Assembly: GCA_900546885.1 (NCBI GenBank)
Contig: UREN01000078.1
Location: 1 to 8,641, forward strand
Reading direction: 5' to 3'
DNA: 8,641 nt
DNA from: an uncultured Oscillospiraceae bacterium
GTDB lineage: Bacteria; Bacillota; Clostridia; Oscillospirales; Ruminococcaceae
The notes below the pieces were generated by a model, which was given only the letters and a program-made list of their open reading frames with translations, had not been told where the DNA came from and made no database searches. Position numbers and translations under genes: made by a program. Of this stretch, positions 1 through 5,301 are shown piece after piece. The first letter of the stretch is position 1, and each line of letters starts with the position of its first letter.

Positions 1-54
1 ATAAGCTTTCTCAACGATACGGGCAAGGTGTTCCTTATCTATAATAATCTGTAA
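1..54 (+). CDS. possible 3' end of an upstream gene (partial)
   Basis: Reading from base 1, frame 1 stays open for 17 codons (ISFLNDTGKVFLIYNNL) and stops at TAA 52-54. The peptide reads plausibly as a protein C-terminus, but it is too short to assign. Its codons (ATA, AAT, CTT) are more AT-rich than those of the genes that follow. No clear hairpin-plus-T-run follows it before the promoter at 137. It could equally be non-coding DNA that happens to be open, since frame 2 is also open over this stretch. Confidence 0.25.
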   Translation: MSFLNDTGKVFLIYNNL

Positions 55-136
55 AGCCACCAAAGCAATGCGCAATGCCCTTTTTGCCCCCTTTGTCCCG
101 CAGAAAACAGGCCTCAAAAATTTTTTGCCTTCCCCC

Positions 137-165
137 TTGACAATGTGTATCTATGGTGTTATATT
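137..165 (+). promoter_or_regulatory. sigma-A type promoter of the GntR-ABC operon
   Basis: A perfect -35 TTGACA (137-142) is followed after exactly 17 nt by TATATT (160-165), which matches the -10 consensus at five of six positions. Transcription should start near 172, giving a leader of about 30 nt before the ATG at 202. It is the strongest promoter-like sequence seen in the window, as expected for a promoter held down by its own repressor. Confidence 0.85.
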
Positions 166-184
166 GTGTATATCGTATATATAC
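144..184 (+). promoter_or_regulatory. candidate operator of the YtrA-type repressor
   Basis: TGTGTAT occurs at 144-150, inside the promoter spacer, and again at 165-171, just after the -10. The copies are 21 bp apart, about two helical turns, so they lie on the same DNA face. The second copy runs into an inverted repeat, GTATAT (168-173) and ATATAC (179-184) with a 5-nt centre. GntR/YtrA proteins bind GTGTA-type dyads over their own promoters, so autorepression here is a reasonable inference. The exact operator boundaries are not proven. Confidence 0.5.
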
Positions 185-201
185 GCTTTTAGGAGTGCTC
201 T

Positions 202-576
202 ATGGACATCATCATTCAAAACACGAGCGGCAAGCCCATTTACGAGCAAATTACCGCCCAAATCAAGAACCAGATTCTTTCCGGGGCCCTGCAGGCGGGG
301 GACGCCCTGCCCAGCATGCGCCTTCTGGCAAAGGAACTGCGCATCAGCGTCATCACCACCAAGCGCGCCTATGAAGAGCTGGAGCGCGACGGCTTTATTG
401 AAACCGTCACCGGCAAGGGCAGCTTTGTGGCGGCGCAAAACGCCGAACTGCTGCGCGAAGAGGCGCTGCGCCGCACCGAGCAGGCGCTGCGCGGCGCGGT
501 GGACACCGCCCGCCAGGGCGGCGTGACAGACAGCGAAGTGCGCGAAATGCTGGAACTTGTGTTAGAAGGAGAATAA
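202..576 (+). CDS. GntR-family transcriptional regulator, YtrA subfamily
   Basis: This 124-residue protein has a GntR winged helix-turn-helix over residues about 10-76. It shows PIYEQI (12-17), LPSMRLLAKEL (36-46), the recognition-helix segment SVITTKRAYEEL (49-60) and the wing GFIETVTGKGSFV (64-76). The C-terminal tail (80-124) is short, charged and helical, as in the YtrA subfamily, where it serves dimerisation instead of binding a metabolite. It probably acts as a cytoplasmic homodimeric repressor of its own operon. The ATG is preceded by AGGAG (191-195) at 6 nt spacing. The stop lies 2 nt before the ABC ATPase gene, so the two are co-transcribed. Such regulators usually respond to cell-envelope-active compounds or peptides; the inducer here is unknown. 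Family assignment is secure, the signal is not. Confidence 0.93.
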   Translation: MDIIIQNTSGKPIYEQITAQIKNQILSGALQAGDALPSMRLLAKELRISVITTKRAYEELERDGFIETVTGKGSFVAAQNAELLREEALRRTEQALRGAVDTARQGGVTDSEVREMLELVLEGE

Positions 577-578
577 CT

Positions 579-1442
579 ATGGAAAACAGCATCACCGTGC
601 GCGGGCTGGAAAAGCATTACGCGGGCTTCAGCCTGTGCAACGTGAATTTCAGCGTGCCGCAGGGCTCTATTGTGGGTTTCATTGGGGAAAACGGCGCGGG
701 CAAAACCACCACCCTGAAGGCTATTTTGGGCCTGATTCATGCAGATGCGGGCGAAATTACCGTGCTGGGCCAGCCCGTCACGCGCAAAAGCCACGCCGCA
801 AACGCCCATGTGGGCGTGGTGATGGAGGGGTCATTCTTTTCCAGCACCTTTACCACGGCAGAGGTGGCGGGCGTAATGCGCCTGGTGCACCCCACGTGGG
901 ACGGCGCGCTGTATGCCCAGCTTTGCCGCCGCTTTTCCCTGCCGGAGAAAAAGCCCTATAAAGAATTTTCGCGCGGCATGCGCGTAAAGCTGGCCTTTGC
1001 CGCCGCGCTGGCCCACCACCCGCGCCTTTTGGTGCTGGACGAGGCCACCAGCGGGCTGGACCCGGTGGTGCGCAACGAAATGCTGGACCTGTTTTTGGAA
1101 TTTATTCAGGACGAACAGCACAGCATTCTGCTTTCCAGCCATATCACGTCCGATTTGGAAAAAGTGGCCGATTACATTGTGTTCATTCACGAGGGGCAAA
1201 TTGTGTTCGAGCTGCCGAAAGATGAAATGCTGGAAAAATTTGCGGTGGTGAAATGCGCGCGCGGCGGGCAAAGCACGCTGGCGGCGGCGCACATTTTGGG
1301 CGTGCAGGAAAGCCGCTTTGACACCCAGGTGCTGGTGGACAACGCCCCCGAAGTGCGCCGCGCCAACCCCGGCGCCGTGCTGGAGGCCGCCCGCATTGAC
1401 GACATTATGACATTTTTTGCGAAGGGCGGTGAGCGCAAATGA
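579..1442 (+). CDS. ABC transporter ATP-binding protein
   Basis: This 287-residue protein is a cytoplasmic ATPase subunit that should pair with the permease encoded next to it. Visible motifs are Walker A GENGAGKTT (36-44), a signature-like SRGMR (131-135), Walker B with the catalytic Glu LLVLDEATSGLDP (150-162) and the switch His in SSHIT (188). The usual Q-loop Gln seems to be replaced, with VVMEGSFF at 80-87 occupying that region, and the signature is not LSGGQ. Both deviations are familiar in YtrB/PmtA-like ATPases. Residues from about 220 form a C-terminal extension of the kind seen in drug- or peptide-export ATPases. AAGGAG (566-571) precedes the ATG at 7 nt. The 3' end overlaps the permease start as ATGA, suggesting translational coupling. 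The substrate cannot be read from the sequence. Confidence 0.93.
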   Translation: MENSITVRGLEKHYAGFSLCNVNFSVPQGSIVGFIGENGAGKTTTLKAILGLIHADAGEITVLGQPVTRKSHAANAHVGVVMEGSFFSSTFTTAEVAGVMRLVHPTWDGALYAQLCRRFSLPEKKPYKEFSRGMRVKLAFAAALAHHPRLLVLDEATSGLDPVVRNEMLDLFLEFIQDEQHSILLSSHITSDLEKVADYIVFIHEGQIVFELPKDEMLEKFAVVKCARGGQSTLAAAHILGVQESRFDTQVLVDNAPEVRRANPGAVLEAARIDDIMTFFAKGGERK

Positions 1443-2116
1443 ACAAACCCCATGTGATGCGCGGCCTGATTTTGAAAGACTGGTATGGCCTGCGCAGCTA
1501 CCTTGTGCGCCAGATGGGCCTGGTGCTGGCCATGTATGTGGTGCTGGGCTTTGCGATGAAAACCATGAGCATGCTGCCCTCCATGATGGTGATGGTGACG
1601 ATGATGGGCATGCTTTCGGCCTTTTCGCTGGACGATATGTGCCATTGGAACGGCTATGCCTGCACCATGAACATCACCGCGCGCCAGCTGGCCCGCGCGC
1701 GCTATGCCATGTACTATGGCTCCATGGCGTGCGTGACGCTGGTTTCCGCCGTGCTGGCATACGGGCTGGAGCTGCTGCTGTTTGCCGGCGGCCAAAGCAA
1801 TGCAGAGATATTCCTGGCGGGCTTTGGCGGCGGCGCGGCCGTGCTGGTGATTTATTCCCTGATGGTGGCTGTGGACATTCCGCTGTTTTACAAGATGGGC
1901 GTGGAAAAGGCGCGGCTGCCCATGACGCTTACCTTTGTTGTTCCCTTCATTGCCATCTTCCCCACCATTTCGTACTGGGGCCCGTGGCTGGATGGCCTGA
2001 ACTTTGACGCCGTGCCCTGGGTGCTGGTGGCCGCCGCCGTGCTGGCGCTGGCGGCCGCGTGCGTGTATCTCTCTTACCGCATCAGCGTGCGCATTCTGGA
2101 AAGCAAGGAGTTTTAG
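1439..2116 (+). CDS. ABC-2 type transporter permease
   Basis: This 225-residue integral membrane protein has about six hydrophobic segments (roughly 22-40, 44-63, 94-116, 127-147, 161-178 and 192-214). Between the second and third is a conserved-looking cytoplasmic segment, SLDDMCHWNGYACTMNITAR (63-82), then QLARARYAMYYG. This matches the D-x-x-x-x-W-x-x-Y pattern and coupling helix of the ABC2_membrane_5 permeases that include staphylococcal PmtB/PmtD. It presumably forms the membrane channel with the ATPase upstream. The ATG shares bases with the ATPase stop (ATGA), and only a weak GGTGAG-like site lies upstream, so translation probably depends on coupling. The membrane half is rich in Met (residues 40-58 especially). 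The substrate is unknown; peptide, antibiotic or lipid export is typical for the family. Confidence 0.88.
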   Translation: MNKPHVMRGLILKDWYGLRSYLVRQMGLVLAMYVVLGFAMKTMSMLPSMMVMVTMMGMLSAFSLDDMCHWNGYACTMNITARQLARARYAMYYGSMACVTLVSAVLAYGLELLLFAGGQSNAEIFLAGFGGGAAVLVIYSLMVAVDIPLFYKMGVEKARLPMTLTFVVPFIAIFPTISYWGPWLDGLNFDAVPWVLVAAAVLALAAACVYLSYRISVRILESKEF

Positions 2117-2121
2117 GCCCT

Positions 2122-2337
2122 ATGAAACGCACACACGCCTGCCCCAAATGCGGCTGCACGCAAATTGTGCATGTGCCCGCCTCGCAGTGGCTGTTTGCCC
2201 GCGGCGGCAACGCCTACCTGGGCCTGCACCTGGGCGAAAAGGTGCTGATTTCGAAATATATCTGCACCGGCTGCGGCTATGTGGAAAACTGGGCCGAGCG
2301 CCCGCAAGACCTTGCCGCCCTGCGCAAAAAGCTGTGA
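2122..2337 (+). CDS. small zinc-ribbon protein, last gene of the ABC operon
   Basis: This 71-residue protein has two CxxC knuckles, CPKC (7-10) and CTGC (48-51), a classical zinc-ribbon arrangement with a 37-residue insert between them. There are no membrane segments. The chosen ATG at 2122 has AAGGAG (2105-2110) inside the end of the permease gene at 11 nt spacing. The frame is open further upstream, but that would overlap the permease and leave the first knuckle buried behind a non-conserved N-terminus. It follows the permease stop by 5 nt and precedes the terminator by about 20 nt, so it is the last gene of the operon. Zinc-ribbon proteins this small may bind nucleic acids or proteins; nothing here shows which, and a direct link to transport is not established. 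Confidence 0.8.
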   Translation: MKRTHACPKCGCTQIVHVPASQWLFARGGNAYLGLHLGEKVLISKYICTGCGYVENWAERPQDLAALRKKL

Positions 2338-2358
2338 CGCCGCACAAAACAGAAAAGC

Positions 2359-2397
2359 GCCCCCGCCTGGCCGGTTTTGGCAGGCGGGGGCTTTTTT
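2359..2397. terminator. rho-independent terminator between convergent units
   Basis: An 11-bp perfect stem (GCCCCCGCCTG at 2359-2369, CAGGCGGGGGC at 2381-2391) with an 11-nt loop is followed by six T (2392-2397), ending the plus-strand ABC operon. On the minus strand the same stem is followed after GC by four T (complement of 2353-2356), so it can also end the acetyltransferase transcript, whose stop is at 2419. Confidence 0.92.
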
Positions 2398-2418
2398 GCC
2401 CTGAGGGAGGGCGCGTTT

Positions 2419-3039
2419 TCAATACAGCTCTGGAAAAATGTTTGCAATGGCGTCCTGCTGGGTAATGGGGCGGATGACGCGCGCCGGCACGCCCGCGGCA
2501 AAGCTGTTGGGCGGAATATCCCGCGTTACCACGCTGCCCGCGCCAATCACGCAGCCCTGGCCCACCGTCACGCCCGGGCACACCACCACGTTGGCGCCAA
2601 ACCAGCAGTCGCTGCCAATTTCCACGGGCTTTGCATAGCACAAAAAGCGTGTTTTGCCGTCTGCGCACACAAGGCCGCGCCGCTCGCCCGGCAGCATGGG
2701 GTGCAGCGGCGTGACAATGGTGACGTTGGGCCCAAAATTGCAATGGCTGCCAATGGTAACCGGCGCGTCGTCCTGCACGGTGAAATTGCAGTTCATAAAG
2801 CAGCCGCTGCCCACGCGGGTGTGGCAGCCGTAGTGGAACCAGATGGGCCCCAGCATCAGCGTGCCCTCGCCCACCTCGCCCAGCAGCTGGCGCAGAATGG
2901 CCTGCCGGGCCTGCTCGTCCTCTTCATACAGCGCGTTGAAGGCCCGGCTTAGCCGGTGGGCCCGTTGCTTTTTTTCCACCAGCTCCGGCTCTTCCGAAGA
3001 AAACAGCCCGCCGCTGAAAATGCGTTCTTCTTCCGTCAT
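2419..3039 (-). CDS. sugar O-acetyltransferase, maltose/galactoside acetyltransferase family
   Basis: This 206-residue protein is a left-handed beta-helix (hexapeptide repeat) acetyl-CoA-dependent O-acetyltransferase of the Maa/LacA type. It has an N-terminal maltose-acetyltransferase cap (1-55, beginning [13 protein letters not shown]). Hexapeptide coils follow from about 75 to 175: [51 protein letters not shown] and [15 protein letters not shown]. His113 in TPLHP is the expected catalytic base. [10 protein letters not shown] (181-190) is the usual C-terminal closing motif. A short extra loop (about 118-134) sits before the KPVEIG strand. The length is near the family norm. The start was set by MTEEER with GGAGGG (complement of 3048-3053) 8 nt upstream; the frame stays open further 5' but without family similarity. 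It appears monocistronic. The acceptor is unknown; members acetylate maltose, glucose or galactosides in the cytoplasm. Confidence 0.9.
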   Translation of the reverse strand: MTEEERIFSGGLFSSEEPELVEKKQRAHRLSRAFNALYEEDEQARQAILRQLLGEVGEGTLMLGPIWFHYGCHTRVGSGCFMNCNFTVQDDAPVTIGSHCNFGPNVTIVTPLHPMLPGERRGLVCADGKTRFLCYAKPVEIGSDCWFGANVVVCPGVTVGQGCVIGAGSVVTRDIPPNSFAAGVPARVIRPITQQDAIANIFPELY

Positions 3040-3089
3040 GGCAGCATCCCTCCGTCTGTTCCGGCAAGCGCGCCGCGCTTTGCCGCCTT

Positions 3090-3149
3090 GCCTGCCGCGC
3101 CCCGCCGCCCCAAAAAGGCGGCATTCGGCCGGGCGCCTGCCGCGCCCCG
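3090..3149. repeat. 15-bp exact direct repeat in the acetyltransferase leader
   Basis: GCCTGCCGCGCCCCG occurs at 3090-3104 and again at 3135-3149, a 45-bp period. Between the copies lies a 6-bp hairpin (GCCGCC 3104-3109, GGCGGC 3117-3122). Both lie in the predicted untranslated leader of the acetyltransferase. The extreme GC content makes chance recurrence possible. Confidence 0.5.
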
Positions 3150-3174
3150 GCCCTGCGCACGGCTGGCAAGAAAT

Positions 3175-3203
3175 ATGATACCACATTGTTGGCAAAAAGT
3201 CAC
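3175..3203 (-). promoter_or_regulatory. predicted promoter of the acetyltransferase gene
   Basis: On the minus strand, GTGACT (complement of 3198-3203, 4/6 to the -35 consensus) lies 17 nt upstream of TATCAT (complement of 3175-3180). The -10 has an upstream TG in the extended -10 position (TGGTATCAT). It sits in the only AT-rich patch of the 212-bp spacer. A start near 3168 would give a GC-rich leader of about 130 nt. Confidence 0.55.
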
Positions 3204-3251
3204 AGCGCGCGGCCCGGCCGGGCCCGCGGCGCCGGTGCGCGCCCTTCCGGC

Positions 3252-4886
3252 CTAGCCCTGCTTTTCCTGCAGCGAATACAGGGCGCTTGCCATGCGCGAA
3301 AAAATGCGCGCGGCGTCGGTGGAGGAATGGGCCCCTTCGTCCAGCAGCACCGTGATGGTATAGCGCGGCGCCTCGCTGGGCCACAGGCCGGTGAACCAGG
3401 CGTTCACCAGCTCGGTGCCGTCCGGGGCATAGCGGCCCGTCTGGGCCGTGCCCGTTTTGCCCGCCGCGCCGCCCGCCACGGGCTGGGCGGCATAGCCAAT
3501 GCCGTCCGTCACCACGGTGCGCATCATGTCCAGCACCTGGGCCGCGGCCTCGCTGCTGCACACGCCGCGCTGCACGGGCGCATACAGGCTTTGCGTGACG
3601 CTTTGGCTGTATTCGTCCACAATGGCCTCGGTGAACGTGGGCGAAAGATAGGTGCCGCCGTTGGCAAACACGCCGGTGAACGCGGCAATTTGCACCGGGG
3701 TGGCCGTAAAGGCGCCCTGGCCAAAGCTGAAGTTGGCAAGCTCGCCCTTATCCTGCAAAAGCTGGGCGCTGGGCACATCGCCCGAGGCGGTGGTAAGCGT
3801 GCCGCCCACCACGCTGGCCGTGCCAAAGCCCGCGCGCCGGGCCGCCAGCTGAATGGCCTCGCCCCCCAGCTGCTGGCCCAGGGCCACAAAATAGCAGTTG
3901 CAGCTTTCGGCCAGTGCCTGCCGCATGTCCACAGTGCCGTGGGCGGTGCCCCCGGCGCAGCGGTAGGTGTGCCCGCCCAGGGTGATGCTGCCCGTGCAGG
4001 TGTAGCTTTCCGCCGGGGAAAAGCCCGCGTCCAGCGCGGCCGCCGCCACCAGCGGCTTGAACAAGCTGCCCACGGCAAAGGCGGACGTGCTGCGGTTGAT
4101 GAGGGCCGCGTTTTCGTTTTCAAACGAGGCGGCCACGTTCCGCGGGTCGAACGTGGGCATGCTGACGCTGGCGCGCACGCGGCCGGTGGCCGTCTCCATC
4201 ACCACAATGCTGCCTTTGTCCATCTCTTCGGCGGCAATGCCCTCGGCCAGGCGCTGAATGCGCGCGTCCAGCGCCAGCATCACGCCCGCGCCGGTGCCCT
4301 GTGTTTTTACCAGCTGCGGCGGCGTGCCCAGGGCAAAGCCGCCCTGCGCCGTGACGGTGCATTCCACATCCAGCGCCGTAGAGCCGCCGCGCAGCAGCCC
4401 GTCAAAGGCGCCCTCTACCCCGCTGACGCCCGCGCCGTCGGAATTCAGGTAGCCCAGCAGGTGCGGCGCAATGGGGCACGAATAATAGCGCAGCGGCTTG
4501 TAGAACAAATAGCGCGCGCCGGTGCCGGAGGCCTGCGCGGCGTTTTGCACCGCCTTTTCCGACGCGGGCAGCAAAAACGGCTGCACGCGCTGGATGCCGC
4601 TGTAAAAATCGGCCCGCTGGCTGCTGTCCACCTCGCGGAACAGCTGGCGGTAGCTGGCCTTTCCGGGGGCGTACAGCGCCCAGGGCTCTGCCTGCGTGCC
4701 GGTGAGCGGGGTGAAGTTGCAGTCGAACAAATGGCCGCGGCCCTCGTCCAGCCGAAGGCTTATCACGCTTTGCGCCCTGGCGCTGGCGGCCCAGGCGCGG
4801 TTGGTGGTGGCCAGCGTCAGGCTGCACACCAGCGTGCCGAAGATGGCCAAAAACAGCGCAAACACCACACACAGCCTTGTGCGCAC
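3252..4886 (-). CDS. class B penicillin-binding protein (D,D-transpeptidase)
   Basis: This 544-residue protein, read from a GTG start, is a monofunctional peptidoglycan transpeptidase. A single N-terminal membrane anchor (about 5-27, [21 protein letters not shown]) is followed by an extracytoplasmic dimerisation-type domain containing the conserved [20 protein letters not shown] (141-160). The penicillin-binding domain has SLFK (274-277, active Ser274), SCN (328-330, the SxN motif) and KTGTA (477-481). No PASTA domain follows, so it resembles PbpA/PBP2-like enzymes of Clostridia more than SpoVD or FtsI with C-terminal extensions. The GTG was chosen because GGGGGAAGG (complement of 4890-4898) lies just upstream and the membrane anchor begins at once. 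An ATG-initiated form from 5000 would add 38 residues without family character. No SEDS polymerase gene (FtsW/RodA), its usual partner, is adjacent. Upstream promoter signals are weak (CATACT near the complement of 4935-4940). Confidence 0.9.
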   Translation of the reverse strand: MRTRLCVVFALFLAIFGTLVCSLTLATTNRAWAASARAQSVISLRLDEGRGHLFDCNFTPLTGTQAEPWALYAPGKASYRQLFREVDSSQRADFYSGIQRVQPFLLPASEKAVQNAAQASGTGARYLFYKPLRYYSCPIAPHLLGYLNSDGAGVSGVEGAFDGLLRGGSTALDVECTVTAQGGFALGTPPQLVKTQGTGAGVMLALDARIQRLAEGIAAEEMDKGSIVVMETATGRVRASVSMPTFDPRNVAASFENENAALINRSTSAFAVGSLFKPLVAAAALDAGFSPAESYTCTGSITLGGHTYRCAGGTAHGTVDMRQALAESCNCYFVALGQQLGGEAIQLAARRAGFGTASVVGGTLTTASGDVPSAQLLQDKGELANFSFGQGAFTATPVQIAAFTGVFANGGTYLSPTFTEAIVDEYSQSVTQSLYAPVQRGVCSSEAAAQVLDMMRTVVTDGIGYAAQPVAGGAAGKTGTAQTGRYAPDGTELVNAWFTGLWPSEAPRYTITVLLDEGAHSSTDAARIFSRMASALYSLQEKQG

Positions 4887-4965
4887 AGCCCTTCCCCCTT
4901 TTTGTGCGGCAGGCGCGCCGCATGCTGTAACAAAGTATGCCCCGCGCCGCGCGCGCCCAAACAGG

Positions 4966-4991
4966 AAAAACGCCCCTGGCCCTTCGGCGTT
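4966..4991 (-). terminator. weak terminator- or attenuator-like hairpin upstream of the PBP gene
   Basis: On the minus strand AACGCC (complement of 4986-4991) pairs with GGCGTT (complement of 4969-4974), giving a short 6-bp stem that runs into TTTTT (complement of 4966-4970). It lies 80 nt upstream of the PBP start codon. It could be a leftover terminator or an attenuator if transcription starts further upstream. Confidence 0.4.
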
Positions 4992-4995
4992 CGGG

Positions 4996-5050
4996 CGCAA
5001 AAAACACCGGGTTTGGGCGTGTTAACGCAAGAAAACATCGGGTTTGGGCG
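4996..5050. repeat. tandem pair of about 24-bp repeats
   Basis: A unit beginning CGCAA and ending CGGGTTTGGGCG occurs at 4996-5019 and 5026-5050. The segments 5001-5019 and 5032-5050 match at 18 of 19 positions with a 31-bp period. The second copy overlaps the 25-bp sequence that recurs at 8431-8455. Confidence 0.75.
5016..5040. repeat. dispersed 25-bp repeat, copy 1
   Basis: This 25-bp sequence contains the core ACGCAAGAAAACAT (5025-5038) and matches 8431-8455 at 22 of 25 positions; all three differences are transitions. The sequence to its right (5042-5061, through CCAATTTTG) resembles the sequence right of the fold-back element at 8575-8594. Confidence 0.7.
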
Positions 5051-5075
5051 GGCCAATTTTGCCCCTGGCGCACTC

Positions 5076-5115
5076 AAAAAGCCCGGCCGGGCCCTGGCGG
5101 GCTGCCGGGCCTTTT
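5076..5115 (-). terminator. second hairpin terminator downstream of hppA
   Basis: On the minus strand GCCCGGC (complement of 5104-5110) pairs with GCCGGGC (complement of 5081-5087) and is followed directly by TTTTT (complement of 5076-5080). On the plus strand the same stem is followed, after one C, by TTTT (5112-5115), so it is weakly bidirectional. It backs up the terminator at 5213-5247. Confidence 0.6.
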
Positions 5116-5212
5116 CCGCCGCAGTTTGCCCCAAATGGCCGGGGGCGCGCTTTGGCCGGCGGGCCCGCTTTTCCGCCCGTGCGGGCCGCACAGGCGGCGC
5201 GCCGGGCACAGA

Positions 5213-5247
5213 AAAAGGCAGCCCTCCGGCAAGGAAGGCTGCCTTTT
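5213..5247 (-). terminator. rho-independent terminator of hppA
   Basis: GGCAGCC (5217-5223) and GGCTGCC (5237-5243) form a perfect stem with a 13-nt loop, flanked by A and T runs on either side (5213-5216 with 5244-5247). On the minus strand the stem is followed by five T, about 80 nt after the hppA stop. The symmetry would let it work in both directions, but only hppA reads toward it. Confidence 0.85.
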
Positions 5248-5301
5248 CCGCTGGGGAAGGCTGGTATCCACACAGCGCCAAACGGCGCCGCGGCATGGGG
5301 G

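Larger units (their letters stand above)
4887..5301. other. 415-bp spacer between hppA and the PBP gene
   Basis: No gene is seen here. The stretch is very GC-rich. It carries up to three hairpins followed by T-runs on the minus strand (see terminators at 5213-5247, 5076-5115 and 4966-4991), a further stem without a T-run (5162-5168 with 5181-5187), and a tandem repeat at 4996-5050. The promoter of the PBP gene must lie within it, but I cannot place it with confidence. Confidence 0.7.

Noticed and set aside
2059..2121. Upstream start of the zinc-ribbon gene inside the permease
   Set aside because: It would overlap the permease by about 58 nt and add 21 residues of unrelated character; ATG 2122 has a good AAGGAG.
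3211..3224. GGCCCGG-CCGGGCC palindrome downstream of the PBP gene as its terminator
   Set aside because: The palindrome is perfect, but the nearest T-run on the minus strand (complement of 3194-3198) is more than 10 nt away and coincides with the acetyltransferase promoter. It is not a convincing terminator.
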